In this document: piece by piece, positions 42,986-55,660 of the stretch
Position numbering within the stretch: position 1 is the stretch's first letter
How the letters are laid out: every line of letters starts with the position of its first letter
From: Nicotiana tabacum
Taxonomy: Eukaryota > Streptophyta > Magnoliopsida > Solanales > Solanaceae
Assembly (NCBI RefSeq): GCF_000715075.1
Contig: NC_134089.1
Span: forward strand, 111,235,157 to 111,299,156
Direction: 5' to 3'
DNA length: 64,000 bases
Translations under genes and position numbers: made by a program
Notes under the pieces: model-generated
Seen by the model: only the letters and a program-made list of their open reading frames with translations
What the model was told of the DNA's origin: nothing
The model's database searches: none

Positions 42986-43680
42986 CAACACCAACAACAG
43001 ATTTTCTGCAACTTTTCCAACATGAATTTGATCCGTTCAACCACCCGAAATTCACCCGAGGCCCTCGGGACCTCAACCAAACATGAAAACATATCCCATA
43101 ACCTCATTAAAACTTGTTTCAACCCTCAGAACACTCAAAACAACATCAAAATACCAAATCATCATCGGATTCAAGCCTACGAATTCCAAAAACTTCCAAA
43201 TTCCTCTTTCGATCAAAAAGGCTATCAAACCTTGTCCAAATGACCTAAAATTTTGCATACACATCAAAAATGACACAATAGACCTATTACAACTTCCGAA
43301 ATTCCATTCTGACCCCTATATAAAAATCTCACCTATCAACTGGAAAATGCCAAAATTCCAATTTCGCCAATTCAATCTTAAATCTACTCCGGACCTCCAA
43401 AACACATTCCGATCACGCTCCTAAGTCACAAATCATCTACCGAATCTATTCGAACCATCAGAATTCACATCCGACCCCTTTTTCACATAAGTCAACATCC
43501 AATTGAGTTTTCTAACCTAAGCTTACTCAAAAGAGACTAAGTGTCTCATTCATTTCCAAAACCTCTTCGAACCCGAGCCAACCAACCCGATATCACATAA
43601 TACAGCTAAATAAGACAATAAGAAGAATAAATAGGGAAACCAGAGTCGTAACTCATCAAACGACCGGCCGATTCGTTACA

Positions 43681-43694
43681 TCCTCCCCCTCTAT
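43681..43694 (-). other. Polypurine tract of the Tekay-type element
   Basis: The minus strand reads AGAGGGGGAGGA directly before the TG of the 3' LTR. Confidence 0.75.
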
Positions 43695-43734
43695 TCGTCC
43701 TCGAACGGGTCAAGAAACATACCTGAAGTCTCAA

Positions 43735-44870
43735 ATAGGTGAGGCTATCTGCTCTGCATATCTGGGTCGGTCTTCTAGGTAGTCTCCTCTACAGGCCGAC
43801 CTCTCCACTACACTTTCACTGATGCTATATCCTTTGACCTCAACTTTTGATCTTGACGCTCCAAAATGGCTACTGGCTCCACAACATAAGTCATATCATC
43901 ATCTAACTGAACTGTGCTGAAATCCAAAACATGAGACGGGTCGCCAATATACTTCTGGAGTATAGAAACATGAAATACTGGATGCACACTCGATAAGCTG
44001 GGTGGCAAAGCAAGCTCATATGCCACCTCCCCAATCCTCCAAAGCACCTCAGAAGGCCCAATAAACCGAGGACTCAATTTACCCTTCTTCCCAAATCTCA
44101 TAACACCCTTCATGGATGAAACCTTCAATAGAACCTTCTCACCAACCATGTAGGACACATCCCGAACCTTCTTGTCAGCATAACTCTTTTGTCTCGAATG
44201 CACTGTACGAAGCCTCTCCTGAATCACCTTCACCTTGTCTAAAGAATCCTGTACCAAGTCTGTACCCAATAGCCTAGCCTCACCCGGCTCAAACCAACTG
44301 ACCGGAGATCTACACCGCCTCTCGTACAAAGCCTCATATGGAGCCATCTGAATACTCGACTGATAACTGTTGTTATAAGCAAACTCTGCGAGCGGTAGAA
44401 ACTGATCCCATGACCCTCCAAAATCAATGACACAAGCGTGCAATATGTCATCGAATATCTGAATAGTGCGCTCGGACTGCCCGTCCGTCTGAAGGTGAAA
44501 ATCTGTGCTTAACTCAACCTGAGTATCCAACTCTCTCTGCACGGCTCTCCAAAACTGCGAAGTAAATTGAGTACCTCTATCTGAAATGATGGTAACTAGA
44601 ACACCATGAAAACGAACAATCTCCTGGTTATATATATCTCTGCCAACTGCTCTAAAGAATAGGTAGTGCATACAGGAATGAAGTGCGCGGACTTGGTCAA
44701 CCGATCCACAATCACCCAAATAGCATCGAACTTCTTCAAAGTCCATGGGAGCCCAACTACAAAGTCCATGGTGATCCGCTCCCACTTCCACTCTGGAATA
44801 TCCATCTGCTGAAGCAAGCCACCCGGTTTCTGATGCTCATATTTCACCTACTGACAAGTGAGACACCGAG
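43735..44870 (-). pseudogene. pol: Integrase core and chromodomain, Tekay type
   Basis: Core first Asp in RITMDFVVGLPWTLKKFDAI (about 44720-44790). A frameshift near 44600-44640 separates it from the second Asp in ISDRGTQFTSQFW (about 44560-44600) and the Glu in HLQTDGQSERTIQIF. The stretch 44600-43808 is otherwise open, through KGKLSPRFIGPSEVLWRIG and HPVFHVSILQKYIGDP. It enters the C-terminal chromodomain (YVVEPVAILERQDQKLRSKD). A stop at about 43805 cuts the chromodomain just before its conserved Trp; the remaining WRGRPVEETTW can be read just after it. Chromodomains of this type are thought to guide insertion to particular chromatin. Confidence 0.78.
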
Positions 44871-45392
44871 CCACAAATCCTACAATGTCCTTCTTCATTC
44901 TTCTCCATCAATAATGCTGTCTCAGATCCTGATGCATCTTCGCGGCACCCGGATGAATGGAATATCGTGAGCTATGGGCCTCCTCCAGAATCAACTCCTG
45001 AAGCCCATCTATATTGGGCACATATATCCGGCCCTGCATTCTCAATACTCCATCATCACCAATAGTTACATCTCTAGCATCATCATACTGAACTCTGTCC
45101 TTAAGGACAATCAAATGAGGATCATCATACTGGCGCTCTCTGATGCGATTAAATAAGGAAGACCGAGAAATCACCCAAGCTAATACCCGACTGGGCTCCA
45201 AAATATCCAACCGCATGAACCAATTGGCCAAGGCCTGAACATCAAGTGCAAGAGGTCTCTCCCCAACAGGAATATAGGCCAAACTCCCATACTCACCGCC
45301 TTCCTACTCAAGGCATCGGCCACTACATTGGCCTTTCTCGGATGGTACAGAATAGTGACATCATAGTCCTTTAGCAGCTCCAACGATCTCCG
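44871..45392 (-). pseudogene. pol: Integrase N-terminal part and RNase H end, Tekay type
   Basis: The RNase H end reads LELLKDYDVTILYHPRKANV and VADALSRKAV (about 45300-45383). A frame change follows, then a linker and the integrase zinc-binding region with EAHSSRYSIHPGAAKMHQDL (about 44910-44965). The two Cys come after a stop near 44905. The stop at 45390-45392 (TAG where the family has Gln) separates it from the RNase H body. Confidence 0.7.
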
Positions 45393-46725
45393 CTACCTCA
45401 AATTGAGATTTTTCTGCTTGAACAAGTGCTGGAGGCTACGATGATCAGTAAACACCTCACAAGACACACCATACAAATAATGCCTCCAAATCTTCAATTC
45501 GTGAACAATGGCAGCCAACTCCAAATCATGAACATGGTAGTTCTTCTCATGGGGCTTCAACAGAAAAAAAGCATAAGCAATAACTCTACCCTCCTGCATC
45601 AACATACACCCAATACCAACTCTCAAAGCATCACAATACACTGTATAAGAACTTGAAGCTGATGGCAAAACCAACACCGGAGCCGTGGTCAAGGCAGTCT
45701 TGATTTTTTTAAAGCTCACCTCATACTCATCCGACCACTGCAATTGAGCACCCTTTCGAGTCAATTTGGTCAAGGGTGATGCAATAGATGAAAATTCTTG
45801 AACAAACCGACAGTAATAACCCGCCAATCCAAGAAAACTACGAATCTCTGTGGCTGAGGACGGTCTGGGCCAACCCTGCCTCTATCTTCTTTAGATCAAC
45901 CTGAATACCCTCACTGGACACCACGTTCCCCAAGAATGCCACTGAACTGAGCCAAAACTCACACTTAGAGAACTTTACATAAAGCTTCTTCTCCCTCAAT
46001 CTCTGCAACACAACTCTCAAATGTTCCGCGTGCTCCTCCTGACTACGCGAATACACCAGAATATCATCAATGAAGACTATGAAAAACAAGTCGAGATAAG
46101 GCCGAAACACGTTGTTCATCAAATGTATAAATGCTTCTGGGGCATTGGTCAATTCAAAAGACATCACCAGGAACTCATAATGACCATAACGAGTCCTGAA
46201 AGCTTTCTTAAGAATATCCGAGTCCTTGATCTTTAGCTGGTGATACCCTGAACTAAGATTAATCTTGTAGAACACTCTCGCTCCCTGAAGCTGGTCAAAC
46301 AAATCATCGATACAAGGCAAAGGATACTTGTTCTTGATTTTTACTTTGTTTAACTACTTGTAATCAATGCACATCCTCATCGTGCCATCCTTCTTCTTCA
46401 CAAATAAAATAGGCACACCCCAAGGCGACACACTAGGCCGAATGAACCCCTTATCTAGGAGTTCCTGAAGTTGTTCTTTCAATTCCTTCAACTCCACTGG
46501 TGCCATACGATATAGTGGAATAGAAATGGGCTGAGTGCCCGGCACCAGGCCAATACCAAAATCAATATCCCTGCCCGATGGCACGCCCAACAGGTCTGCA
46601 GGAAAAACATCGGGGAAATCCCTCACAACAGGAACATAATCAATACTAGGAGTCTCTACACCGACATCCCTCACAAAGGCTAAGTATGAAAGACAACCTT
46701 TCCCAACCATCCGCTGGGCCTTCAA
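45393..46725 (-). pseudogene. pol: Reverse transcriptase and RNase H, Tekay type
   Basis: 46725-46354 is open: [57 protein letters not shown] stop near 46354 follows. 46320-45838 is open with [19 protein letters not shown] and the catalytic box [11 protein letters not shown] (near 46050). 45827-45393 holds [18 protein letters not shown], then RNase H with [19 protein letters not shown] (Asp kept; family Ser at the next position is Ala) and [18 protein letters not shown]. Three breaks only, so decay is moderate. Cut at 46746 by the Ogre-type LTR. Confidence 0.8.
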
Positions 46726-46746
46726 GAACGAAATCCCCCTACTGGG

Positions 46747-49700
46747 TGTTGATACCCAATATTTCCTTACATATTTTAAATATACAAAAATACCTTCAAA
46801 CTAGCATATATAAGCATGCCCAAAGTTTTTATTATTTTTTCCATAATTTTAAGGGTCAAAATTGATTTATTTTCTCCCTTTTTATCCATAAAATCCCCAA
46901 TAATTATTTCCAAAATTATTATTTTGATAATTCATCTATTGGATTCCTATATTTATGCCAAAATATGGCTAAGGTAATTTTTATATATTTTTGCAATTAC
47001 ATTTAGTATTTTTAAAGCTAAATTGCATAATGTTAGCCCATTTTAAGATATAATTATGTTTTGTATATATAAAATTGGATACTATATTTTTAAATTGCTA
47101 ATTATGTATTCTAAATCATTTTTAGTACTTTAAATTATTTTCAGAAATTATCTACTATTTTTTATAAATTAAATAAGGAAAAACTGGCTATTTAAATTTT
47201 AGCCAAATTGGCTATCAATTATAGCCAAATCGGACCCCAATTCCCAGCCCAACTCTACAATTAAAAAACCCGACCCACACCCTATTAACCCAAACCCAAA
47301 CCTGGAACCCACCTACACTTTTGAATCTTGACCGTTTATCTCCCAGATCAACGGTCAACGTTATTCATTTCCATTTTTAATCCAACGACCCCCAAACCCT
47401 ACCCTATTCTCTCATTTGCACCGCCTTTGAATCCTCTCAACTCTCTCTAGAACCTTCGTCTCCTGAACTCTATCTCTCACCTTCTCCGGCCACCTCCCTC
47501 GTCGGAAACCACGACCTCCTATCATCTCTTGGCCTCTGCTTCACTCCACGCCGGTTTGACACTACCCTGAGGTCCTCAGGTGAACCTGGAGCGGTTCAAC
47601 TCCTATCCATGGTCTTTCATGCGATTTTCCGTCCATCCATGGTTGTTCAAGTAAGATTTATGACTTTTCCGGCTAAAACCGGTAACATTTTAAGGTCCTC
47701 TCATCTTCTCTGGATTCTCTGAAACCCTAACTCTTGAGATTTTCCACTTTTCTTTTAGATCTATCTTAGATCTAGGTATATGCAGAGTTATCTTGCTATT
47801 TTCCCTTAAAAGTTTGATGATTTTCTCAAAATAACTCTTCGTCTTCAAACTAGGGTTCGTAACCCCTTTTCAAAACGCTTTTCCTTCTGATTGTTGGTAT
47901 TAATCTATGATTTTACTATGTTTAAACGGTTTATTTAAGCTCTTCTTTTATCTGATTTTTTATGTTAAAAATCCTAATTTCCTAGTTCTAATCCTGGATT
48001 TCTGAGTGTATTTTTGATAATGTGTTCAACTAGTCTGTATGTTTCTCATGAACATTCTATGATTATGTGACCTTTACCCTATGTTTGCTTATTAAGTTCT
48101 TTGACTTCAACTATGCCTGCCTATTATGTGTTTATTCCTAGAAATTTGTAGTTATTTCCCCTTATCAGTACCATCCTTTACTTTGAATCCCGGATTTATG
48201 TGATTCTTTTACCCTACTCTTGTTTGTGTTATATTTGCTTCGTTCAGTTGTGGTACTTTCCCTTGGTCAGTATACCTTTAATGGAATCCCTGATTCCCTA
48301 TGATTGGTATACTCTGTTCCCTATTGATTTTCAACCTTTAAATATTTTCTTGCCTTATTTTATGGTTGATTTTGTTGTCAAATTGATTCTTAGACATTTT
48401 CCTTAATTAAAATTTGTCGAACCTATCCTCTATTACATGCTCTGTACTATGCTCATTTCCTTATGTGTTATATTCAAGTCTCATATGATTCCCTTCCTTA
48501 TTTGTCACCTGCTTTCTACCGTTGGTAAATTGCTCCTTCAATTAAGGGAGACTTGGCTGATTTTCGATTTTTAATCGATTTTGTAGTTCTATAATTGCTT
48601 CTTGCCTTATTGACTTGACTTTCAAACTATTACATATACCCCCTTATCTTTTCATTACACACACGGACAATTACACTGTTCTGAACTCTCTCTCTTACAC
48701 TCATACATACTCTCTTGCTTCTCTTGCTGTTTACTTGATACTCAGTCGACTACAAGCCAAAATTAAGTGATTACATTTCTCTACTGCTCTATTGTGCTAC
48801 TGCTCTACTACTCTACACACTACTGCTCTACTTCTCTTCATAGTATTGCTTTTCACCCCTCACTCTGCACTTATTCTCTCATTTTTACTAGTATGTTTTC
48901 TGTTTAACTTAGAACATCCAAAACAATATGTCTCTATTTGTATTGCACTTCCTTTTGTTTCTCTTATGCTTCTACTTGTGGTTCTGCTGTCTCCCTTGAA
49001 AATATCATGCCTATTTTACCATATGATTACCCCTTCCCTGTAATTCAGCATGTCTACTATTTTCTTACATTTTTCTACTCCTATTATGCCCTACCCCGTA
49101 ACCCCAATACATTATAAGCATGTGTTTGTGACACCTAGTCACTATGTGATCCTGAACCCTTCCCCCTAAACTTAATGTGTAACTTTGTTTAGCACCCCCT
49201 TAATCTAATGCTGTTAAGCTCCTGGCATGAATACTTTGTGATAGACTATTGCTATGACTATTTAAGTTCTATAGTACTTCTCTGGTGTTAACCTGTGTGC
49301 AAATATGCTTTTACATATGAACTACTTGTCCCCAATTCCCTCTTTCCCTATTTGTGTTTGAACTATGTATGTTGATTTGGTTTTGAGTTGCTGATTGTCC
49401 TGTTTCTTTTCTTCTTCAAACTGGTTTTCACTAAGGCAAACTCTTCTATTTCTTTACAAAACTTATTTCAAACTAATCATTGTCAAAACTGTTTCCAACT
49501 TAACTCTTTTAAACCTATGCTAAACACTCTCACCTTACTCTTAGACTACTAAGTTCTGCCCCTTTTGTGTGAGCCTTGCCTTGGGACCCTTGAGCTCTCT
49601 CTGAACTTGGAAACACAAAAGCTGGCCTTTCCACACTGCACTTACTCTGTTTTGGCTATTAAAATCTGGGTGTGAGCACTTCTCGGGATCCCTTGAGGTC

Positions 49701-51381
49701 CTTAGGGAACTCTGACACACCCGGATATGAGAAGGGCTATGAAACAATCTTGACACTTAAGGTGATTTATTACATAACTCAGGGAGGAAGTCCTAATTAG
49801 GCTCTCTATAGTGTAACTTCTTATTTTTCATTTCTACTTATGTAATTTATTTCAATGTTGGTCTGTAATAACCTGTTTTAAACAAGTATTAAGGTTGGCT
49901 AGTGCAAATGGGAGGGTAGTTATACATGCTATCAACATCGATGGGTAGAAACCATGTCTTAGGTTTACATTTGCTATGTGTGCATTAGAATCCATATGTA
50001 AGATTAACCCATTCTAAGCATGTCATGCATTAGATACCATTTTCTTGGGTTTACTATTTCAGCATCTCATTTGACATCACTTTACCACTTAGAAATCCTG
50101 CTTTAGGTAAACAACATCAAAAATTGTCACTTCTGCCTATTTTGAAACTGTGCATAACTTGATATGCATTTAGAAATCCTGTTTGAGTTATTATGCATCA
50201 TGTTGCATTAGACATCATGTTATAAGATCGCACTTATTCAATCACACCTAGTCTAAACACAGAGGTATAAACGGTCCTCCTGTTCTAAATAAACCGGTAA
50301 TTAGTCTCTGGATGTTTGCAACATTTAGAATAGCATGTTTTAGGTAAAAATATATTCCAAACTGTTTTAATAATTTTGGTAACTGCTGCATATTATTTTA
50401 CGCCTAGGCAAGCCTTAGGCGATCAACTTTAAAATAAAACCAGAACCGTCTTTGTGATTAGTGTTTGACTGTCAACGTGTTAAAAATCAGTAGGCAAGCC
50501 TGATTCGGACTTCTTTTCTGAGTCATGCAATAAATCTGGTTCTACTGTTATCACTTAGATACCATGTTTATGATCTAGATTCAGACCTTAATTGTGTATG
50601 AGTCATGCTGTTTATTTGTACTGTATGTGGAGGTATATCTGAGCCTTTCATTTGTTTTTCATGTTCCCCTTAATTGAAGTCCTACTTGTTTATTGTATGT
50701 CGCCTTAGTATTTTGCCTTTAAACTTGAGGGTCTACCTAGAACCCCCTTTTATAGGATAAGAGTCCTAAATTCCTCCGGGACAGATAGGAAGGGACGGGT
50801 AACAGCATGCAATAAGGGTCGAGACCAACCCTCGCTTTAATTCCTTCACGGGGCGGGAAAGGGTAGATATGGACATGATGACCGGTGTGTTAATACCACG
50901 TGTAGACCCTCTTTGAGGAGTGTCATACCGGGTATTGCATTGATGTGATCCATATTATAAACAAACCTAGGACACCCCCTTTACATTCACAAATGTGCTT
51001 AGATTGTAATTCTTTTTAAACTCTTGCTTTTTCAGTAATTGTTTTTCAAGCACTTGTGTATTTAAACTTAAATCCCCTACTATTTGAGCCATACTTGTTT
51101 ATTTACTACTTGTACAAATTTACAAAAACTGTTTGGCCGGGAACCACACTAGTGGATCCTGAGGGGTGCCTAACACCTTCCTCTTAGGATAATTTCAAGC
51201 TCTTACCCGATCTTTGGTTACCAAACGTAGTTATAAATGAACCCCATAGGTGTCCTAACGCACCTTAAATTGTTAGGTGGTGACTCCTCATAAACACGCA
51301 AACCCCCTTTCCAAAAGGAAAGAGTTGTCTCAACCAAAATGTCATAAACCCGATTCCGCGAGAAAAAAATGGGGCGTGACA
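46747..51381 (+). repeat. 5' LTR of the Ogre-type element
   Basis: 4635 bp, TGTTGATACCC to GGGGCGTGACA. AT-rich first part, then a CT-rich leader-like segment (about 47390-47560), then a long T-rich stretch (47650-50800). The first 2.2 kb aligns with 61774-64000. TATA-like TATATAAGC near 46806 and TATAAATTAAATA near 47162. No gene; the 68-codon frame at 48200 recurs in the other LTR by shared ancestry only. Confidence 0.85.
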
Positions 51382-51383
51382 GC

Positions 51384-51403
51384 ATGACGACTCTGCTGGG
51401 GAT
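51384..51403 (+). other. Primer-binding site (tRNA-Arg type)
   Basis: TGACGACTCTGCTGGGGA, two bases inside the LTR. It differs by one base from the site at 12892-12909 (TGGCGACTC...). Confidence 0.75.
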
Positions 51404-52070
51404 ATTTAGGCTTTTACCATTTCATACCGTTTTTGTGAATTTGTACCCCCTATGTGCAATTATTTGTTTAACTCCTTTAAGCGTTTAGTTTCCTCTTCAA
51501 AAGAAAAACTGACATACCTTTCTTGTTTCTTTCCTTTATAACTGCTTTAAATAATAAAACTGCTGTATTTATCGCTTTCTTAACGTGCAAATACATGTCA
51601 ACATGCTTTTAATTGTTGCATAATCATGCTCAACATCATACTCCACTCGTGCCAAACAAATACTATATCAACGTTTGATGAGTGGTTGCGCCCTTCCTAT
51701 ACCATTACCCCATAAATTCGGAAAGGCTTATTTGCAGTTAAACTAGTCGATCAGCGGTGCAGTCGATAGTTCCGTGCCTTCCCCCTTGAATTTTCCGCTC
51801 AAGGGTACTAGTCTAAAATCCCATAGAAACCTTACTCTATTTAAATTGCGCATGCATCATGGTCAAACCTAGCCAGGTCAGTTATGTTGTTCACGTAATG
51901 ATCCTTTAAGATAGACTTGTCCAAAAGTCCACTGGGTTTCCCTAAACCCAAACGAACATCACCATGTTTTGTGCATTAATTTGGAGAACTAAATGTCGAT
52001 GTGCTGATCATAAATATATAAATAGTCGAGTCCGGTGGGGGTAGGGTCTAACCCTTTTGTTTTGCAGAAA
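51404..52070 (+). other. Untranslated leader of the Ogre-type element
   Basis: T-rich DNA with no frame. It ends CTAACCCTTTTGTTTTGCAG just before the ORF1 ATG, which looks like a splice acceptor. Confidence 0.45.
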
Positions 52071-52391
52071 ATGAGGCACAAGGTCCTCAGTTTCGGTATG
52101 GTTAGCACGCCCCCACTCTTGCTAGACTGGCGGTGAAGTCTTCCATCAAATGACCAAATGAATGAGTGGAAAGAGAGGGCCGCCAAAGCTAGCGAAAAGT
52201 TGGACTATATGGAATACAGTCTACTGAAGTTGGAAGGAAAAGTGAGGAAGAGAGTCACCAACTGCCAGAACGCTGAGGGAAATGAAGGAGAACACCTGAC
52301 AAAGGCATTTTTACTGGTGAACCTATGCGAACTGGAGGATTTTATCAACGAGAGCATTCAACCTGAGGAAGGTCCCTCTGAGGCCAAATAG
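52071..52391 (+). pseudogene. ORF1 of the Ogre-type element
   Basis: Small frame ahead of gag, as in Ogre elements. From the ATG at 52071 it reads MRHKVLSFGMVSTPPLLLDW with a stop at 52134-52136. It then stays in the same frame to 52391 (NEWKERAAKASEKLDYMEYS, then KLEGKVRKRV), Lys/Glu-rich and probably helical. Function in the family is unknown. 52392-52654 is a non-coding gap before gag. Confidence 0.5.
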
Positions 52392-52654
52392 GTTAGGTTT
52401 ACTCGCTTTCCAAATGTAATAAGGCCAAGTGCCAGTAGTGACTAATTATTATCTTAGTATCATTTTGGGATTCGTCTATTTTTATATTATGAAATGAAGC
52501 ATTTATTAGCATTAAAAGTTCTCCAAATCTATTTGTCTCTAGGCCTACCTCGGGCACAAAAAAGGTTCCCAAATCAGGACACGCTTTACATTCCCGCACT
52601 ATGTGTTTAAAATATTTCAATACTTTTTATAATCCTCACTAACTTGATTACCTT

Positions 52655-54623
52655 TTGTTTTTATTATTCCCCTCCCCAAAGGTTAGTTCGTGCACTCTGG
52701 CATCATCATCTTATTTCACAAGATCCAGGGGCTCTGCACCCACTCATCCTCTTAGTCCCATAAAAGTCAAGAATAAAATGGAAGATTTAAACAACATCAG
52801 GAAGGAGAACACATTTGAACGGGTAGAGGCCACTAATGGCCAGGGTATTCATGTTCCTAACGAGAATGTGTCGCAAGTTGAACAAAAACTGTTGAAATTC
52901 CAGGAAGAGCTCGATCAGGTTCAGAATCTGGCAAACTTGTCATTTTCCCTCAACACCCCAGATATCAACTTCCCCAACGCTCAAAACCCTATACCTCCTC
53001 AAAATATCCCAAAATAGCAGAATCATCCCGTGCCTCATCATCATGCCGCTCTACCAAAGAACCAATGTAACACATGCCATACCCCAAACAACACTCCACT
53101 ACTCATCCCAGAACCTCAGAACTCCACAAACAACACCCATACACCAGGCCACCATAACACTTATATCTATGTGGAGACCATGCCACACTCCACCCAACCT
53201 ATCTCATGTACACTTGAGTTTGATCTGCTTATCAGGAACTTGGCCGAAGAACTTTAAGAAACTGACCAGCCAGATTCTGGGCATTGAGGGAAGCAAAGGA
53301 ATCGAGGGGCTGAACTCTGAGGACCTTTGCATACAGCCTGATGTTGAACTGCCTGAGGGGTACAAACCTCATAAGTTTGAAATGTTTGATGGTATGAGTG
53401 GTCCAAGGGTCCATGTGAGGACATATTGCGACAAACTGGTTGAAGTAGGGAAGGATTAAAGGATCCACATAAAGCTGTTCATGAGGAGTTTGAAAGGAGA
53501 TGCATTAGCTGGGTACATCAGCCAAGATCCCAAGAAGTGGTCAAGCTGGGTAGGCATGACATCTGACCTTATGGATAGATTCAGGTTTAATACAGAGAAT
53601 GCACTAGACGTGTTCTATATCCAGAATTTGAAGAAGAAGCCTACAGAGACGTTTCGCGAGTATGCTACTCGCTGGAGGTCCAAAGCTGCTAAGGTTAGAC
53701 CCACCTTAGAAGAGGAGCAAATGAACAAGTTCTTTGTCCGGGCTCAGGACCCGTAGTACTATGAACTACTGATGATGATTGAGAACCACAAGTTCTCCGA
53801 CATTATCAAATTAGGTGAATGAATTGAAGAAGGTATTAAAAGTGGTATGGTTACAAATTTCGAAGCCTTGCAAGCTACAAATAAGGCTTTATTGTTCGGT
53901 GGTATGTCCAAGGAAAGGGACGTATGGGCCGTGATGGTTGCACAAAGGACCAAGTCTCCCCTTAAATACCAAGCTTACCCAACACCTCCACTCACATACC
54001 AGCCAACCCCAAATTACCAAGCACCCTCACCCTCATACCAAGTTCCGCCACCAACTTATCAGTCATCTCCACCTCCTACATATCAACCTACTTCACCCAA
54101 ATACTCCCAACCCACTCATATCTACCAAACCTATAATGCTCAACCATACCATTATCAATCACCCCCCGCACGCCAAAATTTCCCTAGACCCTGACCTAAT
54201 TTTGATCGCAGACCTTCAAAATAGTATACAACCATCGCTGAACCCATCGACCAGCTGTATGAGAGGCTCAAAGCTGCTGGTTATATCACCCTCATCCCTG
54301 CTGCAACACCTAAGAATCCTTCTCAGTGGGTTAACCCAAACAAGTCCTGTGCATACCACTCCGACATGAAAAGGCACACCATCGATGAGTGCCGCTCCTT
54401 GAAAGACAAGATACAGTCTTTGATTGATAACAAGATCATTGTGGTAAGGGAACCCACTCCAAACGTCTGCAACAACCCTCTGCCAGACCATAAGGGTGGA
54501 GGTATCCACATGATTGATGTAGAAGATGACTGGGATCCCGAAGGATCAATCGGGTTGATCGCAGAAGGTAATGACCCAAAGAAACTGCCAATTACTCTCA
54601 ATCCAATCATAGTCCAGATCTAA
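52655..54623 (+). pseudogene. gag: Gag of the Ogre-type element, broken
   Basis: The first part (to 53257) has a coiled-coil segment (VSQVEQKLLKFQEELDQVQN) and a Pro/His-rich linker with a stop at 53015. Near 53240 the frame shifts. The capsid region 53260-53756 follows (PHKFEMFDGMSGPRVHVRTY, SLKGDALAGYISQDP, FREYATRWRSKAAKVRP) with stops at 53457 and 53754. Next come Tyr/Pro repeats of the type YQ(A/V)PPPTYQ (53960-54170) and the zinc knuckle CAYHSDMKRHTIDEC (C-x2-H-x5-H-x4-C, about 54350-54394). The tail is acidic. Further stops at 53819, 54192 and about 54225. The gag at 8995-9771 matches its two ends but lacks the capsid. Confidence 0.78.
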
Positions 54624-54647
54624 CCGTCTAAGGACGCTGAAGTAAAT

Positions 54648-55660
54648 ATGTCTATACCCCTTAAGTTTGAAGCAGCGCCATCCGCAAAGACACCGACACT
54701 GATTAAGGTTAAATTCGCATCTCCGGCAAATGCACCCGCACCACTTGAGGTTGCAGTCTTGCCACCCAAGGCACATATTCTATTCAAAATGAGGATAGCC
54801 ACACCGGTCCCAGTGGTTATGTCAACCATGCCACCCTTCTGTACAAATACTGTACCTTGGGACTATACAACCGAGGCAAGAAGGAAGGGCAAGGTTAGGA
54901 TTGAAGAAACTGTCGCAGCACAGGGTATGACAAGAACTGGTAGAGTATATACCCTGAACATCTGGCTGAATCAAGCAAGCAAGCCTCTAATCGACCGCCC
55001 CTCATTGAGACAGGTACGTACGACCTTTGGAGAAAAATACAGGCCAAGGAATATTCGGTCATCGACCAGTTAAATATGATGCCAGCACAAATATCCATTC
55101 TCTCTTTGCTGCAATATTCTGAGACGCACAAGAATGCTTTGTTAAAGGTGCTAAATGAAGCATACGTACCAAGTAACATCACTAGTGGGGAAGTGGTTAA
55201 TATGGTAGGACAAGTGCTGGAAAACCATAAGATCACCTTTCATGAGGACGAGCTGCCACCTAAAGGGCTGGGGCACAACAAAGCACTGCACATTACCATG
55301 CAATGCGAAGATTATTTCATCACCAGAATCCTGATCGATGGAGGTTCCGGTCTTAACATTTGTTCGCTGGTAACACTCAAGAAGTTGGGTAAAGGGATGC
55401 ATGCGATAAAAGATGGAGCAATCAATGTGAAAAATTTCGTTGGCTCTCTGAGGTCCACCATTGGTGAGTTTAGTCTATGCCTGCAGATGGGACCAACCTG
55501 GTTCGAGGTCGATTTCCAGGTAATAGATTTACCAGCGTCTTACAACTTGCTGCTGGGACGGCTATGGATTCATGCTGCTGGGGCCGTAGCATCAACACTG
55601 CATCAAGACAGTAAAATTCGAATGGAATCACCAGGAAGTGATTATTCACGGCGACGGTAG
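54648..55660 (+). pseudogene. Protease region of the Ogre-type element
   Basis: A linker of about 140 codons ends in PFCTNTVPWDYTTEARRK. After a frameshift near 54970, a conserved stretch leads to the aspartic protease: ITRILIDGGSGLNICSLVTL (about 55321-55380) with D-G-G where most have D-(S/T)-G, and ASYNLLLGRLWIHAAGAVAS (LLGRxW box, about 55535-55590). A second frameshift near 55612 moves into the G-patch frame. The protease would process the polyprotein. Confidence 0.75.

Larger units (their letters stand above)
40666..43680 (-). repeat. 3' LTR of the Tekay-type element
   Basis: 3015 bp, bounded on the minus strand by TGTAACGAATCGGCC and GGTCGTGACA, a typical TG...CA pair. It contains GCCCCTCGGGC-type hairpins (41301-41708) and a region of TCGCGAACGCGA words (about 42660-42980). 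Confidence 0.82.
40666..46746 (-). mobile_element. Tekay/Del-type chromovirus, interrupted
   Basis: Minus-strand Ty3 element. Its 3' LTR (40666-43680), polypurine tract, chromodomain, integrase, RNase H and most of RT are here. Just upstream of RT the sequence is cut at 46746 by the LTR of the large Ogre-type element. Protease, gag and the 5' LTR should therefore lie beyond the right edge of the window. GTATA (40661-40665) next to the LTR is the candidate left target duplication. Confidence 0.85.

Noticed and set aside
42738..43424. Frames of 65-113 codons on both strands in the Tekay LTR
   Set aside because: They lie in the LTR leader, show no codon bias or domain, and overlap each other on both strands.
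47390..50800. Possible host gene with long T-rich intron
   Set aside because: The segment is within an LTR, its first 2.2 kb recurs at 61774-64000, and no exon encodes a recognisable protein. A 5' splice-like CAAGTAAGATT (near 47650) was noted but cannot be supported.
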